60,255 nt of DNA from Pseudomonas sp. QTF5 (GTDB lineage: Bacteria > Pseudomonadota > Gammaproteobacteria > Pseudomonadales > Pseudomonadaceae), in contig NZ_AZRW02000038.1 of NCBI RefSeq assembly GCF_000512695.2, positions 1 through 60,255 of the forward strand. The letters run 5' to 3'. A program made the position numbers and the translations under genes. The notes under the pieces were generated by a model, which was not told the DNA's origin, did no database searches, and saw nothing but the letters and a program-made list of their open reading frames with translations. This document shows, piece by piece, positions 23,847 through 33,423 of the stretch (positions are counted from its first letter, which is position 1; every line of letters begins with the position of its first letter).

Positions 23847-25142
23847 TTATTCCTGATTTTCGCCACGCTCGCGGGCAATGGCGCGGTAGCCAATGTCCTT
23901 GCGGTAGAAGCAGCCTTCCCAGTCGAGTTTAGCCGCCAGTTTGTAAGCCTGCTGCTGGGCTGCATCGACGCTGGTGCCCATGGCGGTTGCGCACAGCACC
24001 CGACCACCGGCGGTCACCACCTGACCGTCCTTGAGCGCAGTACCGGCATGGAAGACTTTGCCTTCCAGTGTCGCGGCTGCATCCAGGCCGTTGATGGCAG
24101 CGCCTTTGGCGTAATCACCCGGGTATCCGCCAGCGGCCAATACAATGCCGACACTCGGACGTGGATCCCATTGCGCTTCGACCTTGTCCAGCGCTTGCGC
24201 CAGGGCTGCTTCGACCAGCAACACCAGGCTCGACTGCAAACGCAGCATCACCGGTTGGGTCTCAGGATCGCCGAAACGGCAGTTGAACTCGATAACTTTT
24301 GGGTTACCAGCCTTGTCGATCATCAGGCCGGCATAGAGGAAACCGGTATAAATGTTCCCTTCCTCGGCCATGCCACGCACGGTCGGCCAGATCACCAGAT
24401 CCATGACCCGCTGGTGGACTTCGGCCGTGACGACCGGGGCCGGGGAGTAGGCGCCCATGCCGCCGGTGTTAGGGCCGGTGTCGCCGTCGCCGACGCGTTT
24501 ATGATCCTGGCTGGTGGCCATCGGCAACACGTTCTTGCCGTCGACCATGACGATGAAGCTGGCTTCTTCGCCGTCCAGAAACTCTTCGATCACTACGCGC
24601 GAACCGGCATCACCGAAAGCATTGCCTGCGAGCATGTCGCGCACGGCGTCTTCGGCTTCGGCCAGGGTCATGGCAACGATCACGCCTTTACCGGCGGCCA
24701 GGCCATCGGCCTTGATCACGATCGGTGCGCCTTTTTCACGCAGATAAGCCAGGGCCGGCTCGATCTCGGTGAAGTTCTGATAATCGGCGGTCGGGATCTT
24801 GTGGCGCGCCAGGAAGTCTTTGGTAAAGGCTTTCGAACCTTCCAGCTGAGCAGCGCCTGCGGTCGGGCCGAAGCAATCCAGGCCCCGGGAGCGGAACAGA
24901 TCGACGACACCGGCGACCAGCGGCACTTCCGGGCCGACGATGGTGAGGGAAACGTTTTTCTCCGCGAAATCTGCAAGCTGCTCGAGGGCGAGCACGTCGA
25001 TGGCGACGTTCTCGCACTTGGCTTCAATGGCGGTGCCGGCGTTGCCCGGGGCAACGAAAACTTTCTGCACGCGCGGATCCTGAGCCACTTTCCAGGCCAG
25101 GGCGTGTTCACGGCCACCGCTGCCAATGATCAAAACATTCAT
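23847..25142 (-). CDS. purD: Phosphoribosylamine-glycine ligase (GAR synthetase)
   Basis: This 431-residue ATP-grasp ligase joins glycine to phosphoribosylamine in purine synthesis. It has the N-terminal MNVLIIGSGGREHALAWK, ATP-binding APIVIKADGLAAGKGVIVA near residue 140, and the catalytic metal segment EFNCRFGDPETQ near residue 290. It lies downstream of purH, separated by a REPIN of 89 bases. In PAO1 the same order purH-purD-retS occurs. Confidence 0.97.
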   Translation of the reverse strand: MNVLIIGSGGREHALAWKVAQDPRVQKVFVAPGNAGTAIEAKCENVAIDVLALEQLADFAEKNVSLTIVGPEVPLVAGVVDLFRSRGLDCFGPTAGAAQLEGSKAFTKDFLARHKIPTADYQNFTEIEPALAYLREKGAPIVIKADGLAAGKGVIVAMTLAEAEDAVRDMLAGNAFGDAGSRVVIEEFLDGEEASFIVMVDGKNVLPMATSQDHKRVGDGDTGPNTGGMGAYSPAPVVTAEVHQRVMDLVIWPTVRGMAEEGNIYTGFLYAGLMIDKAGNPKVIEFNCRFGDPETQPVMLRLQSSLVLLVEAALAQALDKVEAQWDPRPSVGIVLAAGGYPGDYAKGAAINGLDAAATLEGKVFHAGTALKDGQVVTAGGRVLCATAMGTSVDAAQQQAYKLAAKLDWEGCFYRKDIGYRAIARERGENQE

Positions 25143-25192
25143 TTCAAAAACCTCGGATGACGCTAATTCTGGATAGCACCGCTGGTGCTTTG

Positions 25193-25281
25193 TGTGGGAG
25201 CGGGCTTGCTCGCGAAAGCGGTCTGTCAGTCACATCAATGCTGGATGTGCCGCCGTCTTCGCGAGCAAGCCCGCTCCCACA
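25193..25281. repeat. REPIN between purH and purD
   Basis: Complete inverted pair of the TGTGGGAGCGGGCTTGC class filling most of the 152-base gap between purH and purD. Inside a transcript it may act as an RNA-stabilising or attenuating hairpin. Confidence 0.85.
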
Positions 25282-25294
25282 TTCGATCGTCGTA

Positions 25295-26902
25295 TTAGTG
25301 ACGGAAGTGGCGCATGCCGGTGAATACCATGGCGATGCCGGCTTCATCAGCAGCAGCAATCACTTCGTTATCACGCATCGAGCCGCCCGGCTGAATCACC
25401 GCAGTGATGCCGACCTTGGCCGCATTGTCCAGACCATCGCGGAACGGGAAAAAGGCGTCGGAGGCCATCACCGAGCCTGCTACCTGCAACCCGGCGTGTT
25501 CAGCCTTGATCGCGGCGATACGCGCGGAGTTCACTCGGCTCATCTGACCGGCGCCGACACCGATGGTCTGACGGTTCTTGGCGTAGACGATAGCGTTGGA
25601 CTTCACGTACTTGGCGACTTTCCAGGCGAAGATCAGGTCGTTGATTTCCTGTTCGCTCGGGGCGCGCTTGGTCACCACTTTCAAGTCTTCGCTGCCGATC
25701 ATGCCGATGTCGCGGCTCTGTACCAGCAAACCGCCGTTGACACGTTTGTAGTCCCAGGCCGGAGCGCGATCAGCCGACCACTCGCCGCAGGCCAGCAGGC
25801 GCACGTTGGCTTTGGCTGCAACGATGGCGCGAGCTTCTTCGCTGACGCTTGGGGCGATGATCACTTCGACGAACTGACGCTCGACGATGGCTTTGGCGGT
25901 TTCAGCATCCAGTTCGCGGTTGAAGGCGATGATGCCGCCGAACGCTGACTCGGTGTCGGTGGCGTAAGCCAGTTCGTAAGCCTGACGGATGCCGCCTTCG
26001 GCGTCCGGGCTAACGGCCACGCCGCACGGGTTGGCGTGCTTGACGATCACGCAGGCTGGCTTGACAAAGCTCTTCACACATTCCAGTGCGGCGTCGGTGT
26101 CGGCCACGTTGTTGAACGACAGCTCTTTGCCTTGCAGTTGGGTCGCGGTGGCGATGCCGACTTCGGCAGGCTTGGCTTCCACGTAGAACGCCGCGCTCTG
26201 GTGCGGGTTTTCGCCGTAGCGCATTTCCTGAGCCTTGATGAACTGGCTGTTGAAGGTGCGCGGGAATTCGCTGCGGCCTTCAGTGCTTAGGGTTTCAGCC
26301 GCCTGGTTCACGGTGCCCATGTAGTTGGCGATCATTCCGTCGTAGGCGGCGGTGTGTTCGAAGGCCTTGAGCATCAGGTCGAAACGCTGAGCGTAGGTCA
26401 GGCCGCCGGCCTTGAGGCTTTCCAGGACGTTGGCGTAATCGCTGGCATTCACCACGATAGCCACGTCTTTGTGGTTCTTGGCTGCCGAACGGACCATGGT
26501 CGGGCCGCCGATGTCGATGTTTTCGATGGCGGTCGGCAGGTCGCAGCCTGGCTTGTTGATAGTGGCTTCGAACGGGTACAGGTTGACCGCAACCAGATCG
26601 ATCGGCTTGATGCCGTGCTCGTTCATGATGGCGTCGTCGATACCGCGACGACCGAGGATCCCGCCGTGGATTTTCGGGTGCAGGGTTTTCACCCGACCGT
26701 CCATCATTTCTGCGAAACCGGTGTAGTCCGCGACTTCCACTGCGGCAACACCGTTGTCGCGCAGCAGCTTGAACGTCCCGCCGGTGGAGAGGATTTCGAC
26801 GCCCAGGGCTTCGAGTTCTTTGGCGAATTCAAGGATCCCGGTCTTGTCGGAAACGCTTATCAAGGCGCGGCGGATCGGCAGGCGGGTAGTCTGGTCGGTC
26901 AT
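25295..26902 (-). CDS. purH: Bifunctional AICAR transformylase/IMP cyclohydrolase
   Basis: This 535-residue enzyme catalyses the last two steps of IMP synthesis. The N-terminal IMP cyclohydrolase has RALISVSDKTGILEFAKEL and LLRDNGVAAVEVADYTGF. The C-terminal transformylase has the catalytic Lys-His pair in VKHANPCGVAV. The start at 26902 (MTDQTTRLP) matches family length; five extra codons upstream are possible. A terminator separates it from fis. Confidence 0.97.
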   Translation of the reverse strand: MTDQTTRLPIRRALISVSDKTGILEFAKELEALGVEILSTGGTFKLLRDNGVAAVEVADYTGFAEMMDGRVKTLHPKIHGGILGRRGIDDAIMNEHGIKPIDLVAVNLYPFEATINKPGCDLPTAIENIDIGGPTMVRSAAKNHKDVAIVVNASDYANVLESLKAGGLTYAQRFDLMLKAFEHTAAYDGMIANYMGTVNQAAETLSTEGRSEFPRTFNSQFIKAQEMRYGENPHQSAAFYVEAKPAEVGIATATQLQGKELSFNNVADTDAALECVKSFVKPACVIVKHANPCGVAVSPDAEGGIRQAYELAYATDTESAFGGIIAFNRELDAETAKAIVERQFVEVIIAPSVSEEARAIVAAKANVRLLACGEWSADRAPAWDYKRVNGGLLVQSRDIGMIGSEDLKVVTKRAPSEQEINDLIFAWKVAKYVKSNAIVYAKNRQTIGVGAGQMSRVNSARIAAIKAEHAGLQVAGSVMASDAFFPFRDGLDNAAKVGITAVIQPGGSMRDNEVIAAADEAGIAMVFTGMRHFRH

Positions 26903-26933
26903 TTCAATGTCCATCAAAAGCTAAGGAGTCAGC

Positions 26934-26966
26934 AAAAAAGGCGACCGGTTTCACGCGGGCGCCTTT
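26934..26966 (-). terminator. Intrinsic terminator after fis
   Basis: On the minus strand AAAGGCG...CGCCTTT (26960-26966 and 26937-26943) forms a seven-base stem closed by TTTTTT just downstream. It ends the dusB-fis operon before purH. Confidence 0.75.
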
Positions 26967-26983
26967 CTGGTTTGATTGAATGC

Positions 26984-27304
26984 TTACAGCAAATCGTACT
27001 GCTTGAGTTTCTTGCGCAGGGTGCCCCGGTTCAGCCCGAGCAGCTCGCTGGCCTTGGTCTGGTTGCCCTTGACATAGTTCATCACGCATTCGAGCAGGGG
27101 AGCCTCGACTTCGGAGAGCACCAGGTTGTACACATCCGTGACGGCAGCGCCCTCAAGGTGGGCGAAATAATTGTGCAGCGCCTTCTCGACATTCCCGCGA
27201 AGGGTCTGACCTTCTTCGCTCGGCGTATTGAGGTGCTGTTTCAAATTCACGTTGTCGCTCACGGGTGTTGTTCCACTCACTAAAGTCTCGGTCATCATCG
27301 TCAT
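26984..27304 (-). CDS. fis: DNA-binding protein Fis
   Basis: This 106-residue nucleoid protein has the C-terminal helix-turn-helix VKGNQTKASELLGLNRGTLR, the Fis signature. It bends DNA and acts on rRNA promoters, recombination and many virulence genes. The ATG at 27304 overlaps the dusB stop by four bases, the dusB-fis arrangement common in gammaproteobacteria; ATGs two and three codons later are also possible. Confidence 0.96.
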   Translation of the reverse strand: MTMMTETLVSGTTPVSDNVNLKQHLNTPSEEGQTLRGNVEKALHNYFAHLEGAAVTDVYNLVLSEVEAPLLECVMNYVKGNQTKASELLGLNRGTLRKKLKQYDLL

Positions 27305-28311
27305 GCGGCCACCCCTTCTCCGTCCCCTGTCAGGCTCTTGTAACGTTCGGCGAAGAACGCCCGAACGTAGGCGCATTGTGCTTCCGTATCTTCCAAACGA
27401 TTGAAGTGGGCGCGGAACTCCCTGGCGCCCGGCAAGGTTGCGAGATACCAGCCCACATGCTTGCGAGCTATGCGCACGCCCATGACGTCGCCGTAGAAGG
27501 CATGCAGCGCAGCCAGATGCTCAAGCAGAATACGTTCCACCTCGATCAGTTCCGGTGCCGGGAGTTTTTCGCCGGTACGCAGATAATGGTCGATTTCACG
27601 AAAAATCCATGGCTGCCCCTGGGCAGCCCGACCCACCAACAGGCCATCGGCACCGGTCGCGTCGAGTACGTACCGGGCCTTCTCGGGCGAATCGATATCG
27701 CCATTGGCGAAGACCGGAATCGACACCGCCTGCTTGATCGCGGCAATGGTGTCGTATTCGGCAACTCCTGTGTACAAATCGGCACGGGTGCGGCCATGTA
27801 CCGCCAATGCCGTAATGCCTGCCTGTTCGGCGATTTTCGCCACGGTCAGACCGTTCTTGTTCGCCCGGTCCCAGCCGGTGCGGATCTTCAGGGTGACCGG
27901 CACATCGACTGCGGCCACCACGGCCTGCAGGATCTCGGTCACCAATGCTTCATCCTTCAACAGGGCGGAACCGGCGGCCTTGTTGCAGACCTTCTTCGCC
28001 GGACAGCCCATGTTGATATCAATAATCTGTGCGCCCAGTTCAACGTTGGCCCGGGCTGCATCCGCCAGCATCCGCGCATCCCCACCGGCGATCTGTACCG
28101 AGCGGGGCTCGGGATCACCTTCGTGGATCATGCGCATCCGTGATTTGCGGGTGTTCCACAAGCTCATGTCGCTGGTGACCATTTCCGAGACTACAAGGCC
28201 CGCGCCCAGTCGCTTGCACAGCTGACGAAAGGGCTGATCGGTGACACCCGCCATGGGGGCGAGAATCAAGCCGTTGTGCAATGTATATGGACCGATGCGT
28301 ACCGCCGACAT
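27301..28311 (-). CDS. dusB: tRNA-dihydrouridine synthase DusB
   Basis: This 336-residue FMN-dependent TIM-barrel enzyme reduces a uridine to dihydrouridine in the tRNA D-loop. The start GPYTLHNGLILAPMAGVTDQ binds FMN. The catalytic cysteine lies in NMGCPAKKVCNKAAGSALL near residue 100. It is the first gene of the dusB-fis operon, with fis overlapping its stop. Confidence 0.96.
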   Translation of the reverse strand: MSAVRIGPYTLHNGLILAPMAGVTDQPFRQLCKRLGAGLVVSEMVTSDMSLWNTRKSRMRMIHEGDPEPRSVQIAGGDARMLADAARANVELGAQIIDINMGCPAKKVCNKAAGSALLKDEALVTEILQAVVAAVDVPVTLKIRTGWDRANKNGLTVAKIAEQAGITALAVHGRTRADLYTGVAEYDTIAAIKQAVSIPVFANGDIDSPEKARYVLDATGADGLLVGRAAQGQPWIFREIDHYLRTGEKLPAPELIEVERILLEHLAALHAFYGDVMGVRIARKHVGWYLATLPGAREFRAHFNRLEDTEAQCAYVRAFFAERYKSLTGDGEGVAA

Positions 28312-28362
28312 AGGACTTCCCTGTTGTGGGGCCGGATCATGAGAGTTCGAAAAAGGGTTGGC

Positions 28363-28391
28363 ATGATACCCGCTCTCGATGACTGGATAAA
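28363..28391 (-). promoter_or_regulatory. Candidate promoter for dusB-fis
   Basis: On the minus strand TTTATC (28386-28391) and TATCAT (28363-28368) are 17 bases apart, about 52 bases upstream of the dusB start. The -10 is good and the -35 is poor. The 184-base gap shows no gene. Confidence 0.35.
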
Positions 28392-28495
28392 GGCTGAATT
28401 GAACAAAATCTGAACAGTTATTCTGTTATCGCCAGCGGTTTGGTTGAACCGTCAAAGTCAGAAAACTGCCGTCAAGCCTGTAACGCTTGAGCGTT

Positions 28496-29716
28496 TCATT
28501 CGGGGGAATGAAAGCTCAGGCTGTAGTTCACCGCTTTGGAGCCTGGATCGAGAATGTCCAGCGCGATGTGGATCGGCGTTTGTGGTGGCATTTCCGCCAG
28601 GCCTTCGAGGTCGCCGTTGAGGTACTCGCCAGGCTTGAAGCGACGGCTGGCGATCAGGTGGCCGTTGAGGTCGGCAAAGCGCAGCTCCAGCAGCGGGAAG
28701 GGCTGAGAGAAGGACGCACGGTTGTAGATGATGGCATCGACCACCAGGGCGCCGTTGAAGTCCGGGTGGCTGCGGACCACCAGGTTGCTGCTTTTGACCT
28801 TCGCGATGTCGACTTTGGAGGGCACGGTACAGCTGATGTGCGGGCACAGTTGCTGGAACCACGGACGGTATTGGTCCTGGCGTGCCAGTTCGTCAAAGTG
28901 GTAGGCGACATATTGGCCAGCGAGGCCGGCGGCGCCGAGCAGGATCAGCAGCAGCCAGAAAAAGCGCCGCCCCCAGGGTGAGCGACGTTTTTGCCAATCC
29001 AGTTGCAACGGGTCGTCGGTCAGATCCTCCAATACTTCCGCGCGCAGGGCTGGTTCGCTGCGTTCGCGTCGCTTGCGCAGAGGCTCGACTGAGGGCAGGT
29101 CGTCGTCGACTTCATCGGGCGTCGCCGACAGGCTGCCAAAGGGGATCGGGGCGTCGAGCGGGTCGTGCAGGCGCAGCTGTTGTATCTCGGGCTCGTCGTC
29201 CAGCTCCACGGGCTCCAGGGATAGCGAAGGCTCGGTGCGTGAGTGTTTGCTCGGCTCGATCGTCGGTTCTGGTGTGGGCGCTTCGGCGGTTTTTGCACGA
29301 TCGGCGGCCGATTCACTGAAGAGGCTGTCGGACCAAGGGGCTTCGTCGTGCTCGGTGGTATCGCGGCGAGCGCTGAGGCTGTCTTCGCGGGGCCGAGTGA
29401 ATTCTGTTGTGGGCTGGATTTCCCGCTGTTCAAGCCGGGCGAGCTCTTCGTCCAGGTCCAGGCTGTCCAGATCCATTTCTGCAGCGGTCCATTGCTTTTG
29501 GCTGATGGCTCGCTGCACTGGCGGTTCGGCGGGCGCCGGTGCAACCGGTTTGACCGTCTCCTTGCCGGCTCGCTGCTCGAGTAACTGCCTGGCGGCGTTG
29601 AACACCTGTAAGCACGAGCCGCAACGAACCACTCCACGGGCCACGCTCAACTGAGCATGGCTGACGCGGAAGCTGGTTTGGCAATGCGGGCACTGGGTGA
29701 CGAAGCTATCGGTCAT
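28496..29716 (-). CDS. Zinc-ribbon/DUF3426 membrane protein
   Basis: This 406-residue protein begins with an MJ0042-type zinc ribbon (QCPHCQTSFRV and VVRCGSCLQVF, four cysteines within residues 9-36). A long acidic, low-complexity linker follows. A single membrane helix lies near residue 245 (FFWLLLILLGAAGLAGQYV), and the C-terminal DUF3426 domain would be periplasmic. The function is unknown. It lies between prmA and dusB as PA4851 does in PAO1. Confidence 0.85.
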   Translation of the reverse strand: MTDSFVTQCPHCQTSFRVSHAQLSVARGVVRCGSCLQVFNAARQLLEQRAGKETVKPVAPAPAEPPVQRAISQKQWTAAEMDLDSLDLDEELARLEQREIQPTTEFTRPREDSLSARRDTTEHDEAPWSDSLFSESAADRAKTAEAPTPEPTIEPSKHSRTEPSLSLEPVELDDEPEIQQLRLHDPLDAPIPFGSLSATPDEVDDDLPSVEPLRKRRERSEPALRAEVLEDLTDDPLQLDWQKRRSPWGRRFFWLLLILLGAAGLAGQYVAYHFDELARQDQYRPWFQQLCPHISCTVPSKVDIAKVKSSNLVVRSHPDFNGALVVDAIIYNRASFSQPFPLLELRFADLNGHLIASRRFKPGEYLNGDLEGLAEMPPQTPIHIALDILDPGSKAVNYSLSFHSPE

Positions 29717-29746
29717 GCGGCCATCCGGTTTATGCAGGCGCTCATT

Positions 29747-30625
29747 CTAGCGCCGACGGCCAGTGATGCGTACCCAGCCGTCGCGATTGGCGATCGGGTC
29801 CAGATCGAAGTCCTGGGCGTAGGCGGTGGCGACTTCTTCACCTTGTTCGGCGAGGATGCCCGACAGCGCCAAACGACCGCCCGGCTTGACCAGGCTGGAC
29901 AGTTGCGGCGCCAGCGAAACCAGCGGGCCGGCAAGAATGTTGGCCACCAGCACGTCGGCCTGAACCTGTGGCAGATCTTGTGGCAGATACAGTGGGAAGC
30001 GTTCGTCAGCAATGTTGTTGCGCCCGGCATTGTCGCGAGAAGCTTCCAGCGCCTGCACGTCGATGTCGGTGCCGACGGCTTCCTTGGCGCCCAGCAGCAG
30101 GGCGGCAATCGCCAGAATCCCCGAGCCGCAACCGAAGTCGAGCACGTGGCAACCTTTCAGGTCTTGACCGTCGAGCCATTCCAGGCACAGCGCGGTGGTC
30201 GGGTGAGTGCCGGTGCCAAACGCCAGGCCCGGGTCCAGCAGCAGGTTCACTGCGTCAGGCTCAGGCGCGGCGTGCCAGCTCGGGACGATCCACAGGCGCT
30301 GACCGAAACGCATCGGCTGGAAACCGTCCATCCAGCTGCGTTCCCAGTCCTGGTCTTCGATGACTTCGCTGTGATGCTCGGGCAGCGGGCTGCCGGTCAG
30401 CAACTCGAGGTGGGCCAGTACGCTGGCAGCTTCGGTGCCGCCTTCGAACAAGGCCAGCAGGTGCGTGTGCGACCACAGCGGGGTGGTATTGAGTTCCGGC
30501 TCGAAAATCGGCTGATCTTCGGCGTCCATGAAGGTCACCGACACGGCGCCCACTTCAAGGAAAGCGTCTTCGTAGGTTTCGGCTTGTTCTGGGCTGATGG
30601 CGAGACGGACTTGCAGCCAAGGCAT
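29747..30625 (-). CDS. prmA: Ribosomal protein L11 methyltransferase
   Basis: This 292-residue SAM-dependent enzyme trimethylates ribosomal protein L11. It starts MPWLQVRLAISPEQAE. The SAM site is HVLDFGCGSGILAIAALLLG near residue 165, with the substrate motif DVLVANILAGPLVSLAP. The ATG at 30625 is chosen from family length; the frame is open to 30949 through a REP pair. Confidence 0.96.
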   Translation of the reverse strand: MPWLQVRLAISPEQAETYEDAFLEVGAVSVTFMDAEDQPIFEPELNTTPLWSHTHLLALFEGGTEAASVLAHLELLTGSPLPEHHSEVIEDQDWERSWMDGFQPMRFGQRLWIVPSWHAAPEPDAVNLLLDPGLAFGTGTHPTTALCLEWLDGQDLKGCHVLDFGCGSGILAIAALLLGAKEAVGTDIDVQALEASRDNAGRNNIADERFPLYLPQDLPQVQADVLVANILAGPLVSLAPQLSSLVKPGGRLALSGILAEQGEEVATAYAQDFDLDPIANRDGWVRITGRRR

Positions 30626-30744
30626 GGCGGGCACCTTTGAAAAATATAGATTGCAGCCTAGCGGGCTGCGAGAAGCGCGCAAGTTTACGCGAGCGCGAGG
30701 CAGAAGACGACCGTGTAGCCACGCATCGGGGGGCATCCAATACC

Positions 30745-30878
30745 TGTGGCGAGGGAGCTTGCTCCCGCTGGGGCGCGAAGCGGTCCCAAAATGGCAGATA
30801 TGGATCCGTCTGGCACGGTCCGGTTGAATGGTCTTGCGGTCGCTGCGCAACCGAGCGGGAGCAAGCTCCCTCGCCACA
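30745..30878. repeat. REP pair, GGCGAGGGAGC class
   Basis: TGTGGCGAGGGAGCTTGC and its complement are separated by about 90 bases. They occupy the 327-base gap between accC and prmA, which otherwise holds only the accC terminator. Confidence 0.8.
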
Positions 30879-30907
30879 AGGGGGACGGTATTCAACAATC
30901 CCCAGAA

Positions 30908-30934
30908 ACAACAAAGCCGCTCGAAAGCGGCCTT
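30908..30934 (-). terminator. Intrinsic terminator after accC
   Basis: On the minus strand GCCGC-6-GCGGC (30927-30931 and 30916-30920), extended by AAGG/CTTT-type pairs, is followed by TTTGTTGTTT. It lies about 20 bases past the accC stop. Confidence 0.7.
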
Positions 30935-30952
30935 GTTGGTATGGATCACAGC

Positions 30953-32311
30953 TTAATGCTTTTCGCCAGCCAGCTTGTGTTCCAGGTAGTGGATGTTGAT
31001 TCCACCTTTGCAGAAGCCTTCATCACGGACCAGATCGCGGTGCAGCGGGATGTTGGTCTTGATCCCGTCGACAACGATTTCGTCCAGCGCATTGCGCATG
31101 CGCGCCATGGCTTCGTCACGGGTTGCGCCGTAGGTGATCAGTTTGCCAATCAACGAATCGTAGTTCGGCGGAACGGCATAACCACTGTACAGGTGCGAAT
31201 CGACGCGAACGCCGTTGCCGCCTGGTGCGTGGAAATGCTTGACCGTGCCCGGGCTAGGCATGAACGTTTTCGGGTCTTCGGCGTTGATCCGGCATTCCAG
31301 CGCGTGACCGCGGATGACCACGTCATTCTGGGTGAACGACAGTTTGTTGCCAGCGGCGATGCTGAGCATCTCCTTGACGATGTCGATGCCGGTGACCATT
31401 TCCGATACCGGGTGCTCTACCTGGACACGAGTGTTCATCTCGATGAAGTAGAAGTGGCCGTTCTCGTACAGGAACTCGAAGGTGCCAGCGCCACGATAGC
31501 CGATGTCGATGCAAGCCCTGACGCAGCGTGCGAGGACTTCCTCGCGCGCGTTCTCGTCGATGCCCGGTGCCGGCGCTTCTTCGAGAACCTTCTGGTGACG
31601 ACGTTGCAGCGAGCAATCGCGATCGCCCAGATGGATGGCGTGGCCCTGTCCGTCGGAAAGTACCTGAACTTCCACGTGACGTGGGTTGGTCAGGAATTTT
31701 TCCAGATAGACCATCGGGTTGCCGAACGCTGCGCCCGCTTCGGAGCGGGTCAGTTTCGCCGAGGAGATCAGGTCTTCTTCCTTGTGCACGACGCGCATGC
31801 CACGACCACCGCCGCCGCCAGCGGCTTTGATGATCACCGGATAACCGACTTCGCGACCGATGCGCAGCGCGGTTTCTTCGTCTTCAGGCAATGGGCCGTC
31901 GGAGCCCGGAACGGTTGGAACACCGGCGGCGATCATGGCGTGCTTGGCCGATACCTTGTCGCCCATCAGGCGAATGGTGTCGGCTTTCGGGCCAATGAAC
32001 GCGAAGCCCGAGTTCTCGACCTGTTCGGCAAAGTCGGCGTTTTCCGCAAGGAAACCGTAGCCTGGGTGAATGGCGGTAGCGCCGGTCACTTCGGCGGCGG
32101 CGATGATGGCCGGAATGTGCAGGTAAGAGTGCGCGGCCGAGGCCGGACCGATGCAGACGGATTCGTCTGCCAGGCCCAGGTGCATCAGCTCTTTGTCGGC
32201 CTTGGAGTAAACGGCGACAGTCTTGATGCCCATCTCTTTGCAAGCGCGCAGAATCCGCAGGGCGATCTCACCGCGGTTGGCGATCAGAACTTTTTCCAAC
32301 TTCGCAGTCAT
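30953..32311 (-). CDS. accC: Acetyl-CoA carboxylase biotin carboxylase subunit
   Basis: This 452-residue ATP-grasp enzyme carboxylates biotin on AccB, the first step of fatty-acid synthesis. It shows KVLIANRGEIALRILRA at the start, the glycine loop KAAGGGGGRGMRVV near residue 160, and FIEMNTRVQVEHPV near residue 287. The ATG at 32311 follows accB by 17 bases. The operon is aroQ-accB-accC with a terminator behind it. Confidence 0.98.
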   Translation of the reverse strand: MTAKLEKVLIANRGEIALRILRACKEMGIKTVAVYSKADKELMHLGLADESVCIGPASAAHSYLHIPAIIAAAEVTGATAIHPGYGFLAENADFAEQVENSGFAFIGPKADTIRLMGDKVSAKHAMIAAGVPTVPGSDGPLPEDEETALRIGREVGYPVIIKAAGGGGGRGMRVVHKEEDLISSAKLTRSEAGAAFGNPMVYLEKFLTNPRHVEVQVLSDGQGHAIHLGDRDCSLQRRHQKVLEEAPAPGIDENAREEVLARCVRACIDIGYRGAGTFEFLYENGHFYFIEMNTRVQVEHPVSEMVTGIDIVKEMLSIAAGNKLSFTQNDVVIRGHALECRINAEDPKTFMPSPGTVKHFHAPGGNGVRVDSHLYSGYAVPPNYDSLIGKLITYGATRDEAMARMRNALDEIVVDGIKTNIPLHRDLVRDEGFCKGGINIHYLEHKLAGEKH

Positions 32312-32328
32312 CAAAGGCTCTCCACGAT

Positions 32329-32790
32329 TCAAACGATGGTGAACAGCGGTTGGTCGTACTCAACCGGCTGGCCGTCTTCGACGAGGATGGATTCGATCAC
32401 ACCGCTGGCTTCAGCTTCGATGTGGTTCATCATCTTCATGGCTTCGACGATGCACAGGGTATCGCCTTTCTTCACGGTCTGGCCGACTTCAACGAAGGAC
32501 GGCGAGCTTGGCGAAGATTTGCGATAGAAAGTGCCGACCATCGGCGAACGGGCAACGTTGCCGTTCAGCGTTGGGGCTGCCGGAGCTGCAGGAGCGGCGG
32601 CGGCAACCGGAGCAGCAGCAACAGGCGCAGGCGCAGGCGCATGCATCGGAGCCGGAGCGTAGTACTGCTGAGCCGGCGTCTTGCTGTGACGGCTGATGCG
32701 TACGGACTCTTCGCCTTCCTTGATCTCGAGCTCGTCGATACCGGACTCTTCCAGCAATTCGATCAGTTTCTTAACTTTACGGATATCCAT
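32329..32790 (-). CDS. accB: Biotin carboxyl carrier protein
   Basis: This 153-residue protein has an N-terminal helix, an Ala/Pro-rich flexible linker (residues about 45-75) and a C-terminal biotinyl domain. Its biotinylation site is K119 in CIVEAMKMMN. It carries carboxybiotin between AccC and the carboxyltransferase. It is co-transcribed with accC, 17 bases apart. Confidence 0.98.
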   Translation of the reverse strand: MDIRKVKKLIELLEESGIDELEIKEGEESVRISRHSKTPAQQYYAPAPMHAPAPAPVAAAPVAAAAPAAPAAPTLNGNVARSPMVGTFYRKSSPSSPSFVEVGQTVKKGDTLCIVEAMKMMNHIEAEASGVIESILVEDGQPVEYDQPLFTIV

Positions 32791-32838
32791 GAATCATCAA
32801 CTCCCAAGGGTCGGTCAGGGGCGTTTAACGCTTGTTGT

Positions 32839-33291
32839 TCAAGCCGTTGCCTGTCTTTCAAGCTGCTCTAGTGCGGCCTCCAGGGCCAGTCGATAACCGC
32901 TGGCGCCAAGGCCGCAGATCACTCCCACCGCAACGTCGGAGAAGTAAGAGTGATGGCGGAAAGGTTCGCGTTTATGCACGTTAGACAAATGCACTTCGAT
33001 GAATGGGATGCTCACTGCCAGCAGCGCGTCACGTAATGCGACACTTGTATGCGTAAAAGCTGCTGGATTGATCAGAATGAAGTCCACACCTTCGCCGCGA
33101 GCAGCGTGGATGCGGTCGATCAATTCGTATTCGGCGTTGCTTTGCAGGTAGAGCAAATGGTGGCCGGCATTGCGCGCCCGCTGTTCCAGATCCTGGTTGA
33201 TTTGCGCCAGGGTGGTTGCACCGTAGACGCCCGGTTCCCGGGTGCCGAGCAGGTTCAGGTTGGGGCCGTGTAAAACCAATAGGGTCGCCAT
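32839..33291 (-). CDS. aroQ: Type II 3-dehydroquinate dehydratase
   Basis: This 150-residue enzyme of the shikimate pathway has the start LLVLHGPNLNLLGTREPGVY, with catalytic Y23. INPAAFTHTSVALRDAL and EVHLSNVHKREPFRHHS carry the substrate-binding and catalytic histidine segments. It heads the aroQ-accB-accC operon, an order typical of Pseudomonas. Confidence 0.97.
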   Translation of the reverse strand: MATLLVLHGPNLNLLGTREPGVYGATTLAQINQDLEQRARNAGHHLLYLQSNAEYELIDRIHAARGEGVDFILINPAAFTHTSVALRDALLAVSIPFIEVHLSNVHKREPFRHHSYFSDVAVGVICGLGASGYRLALEAALEQLERQATA

Positions 33292-33423
33292 CTGCTGCTC
33301 CTTTGTGATCTGTGTGCAATTGTCAGAACCCCGCGACTATGCCGCAAAGCCTTTGTGACTGTCCAGTTCTATGCAATAGCCAGCACGATGGCCGATGTTT
33401 GCGCGAAATATATGACCGGGTGA

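Noticed and set aside
30746..32527. 593-codon frame opposite accC and accB
   Set aside because: Shadow of accC/accB; passes through a REP element and has no family likeness.
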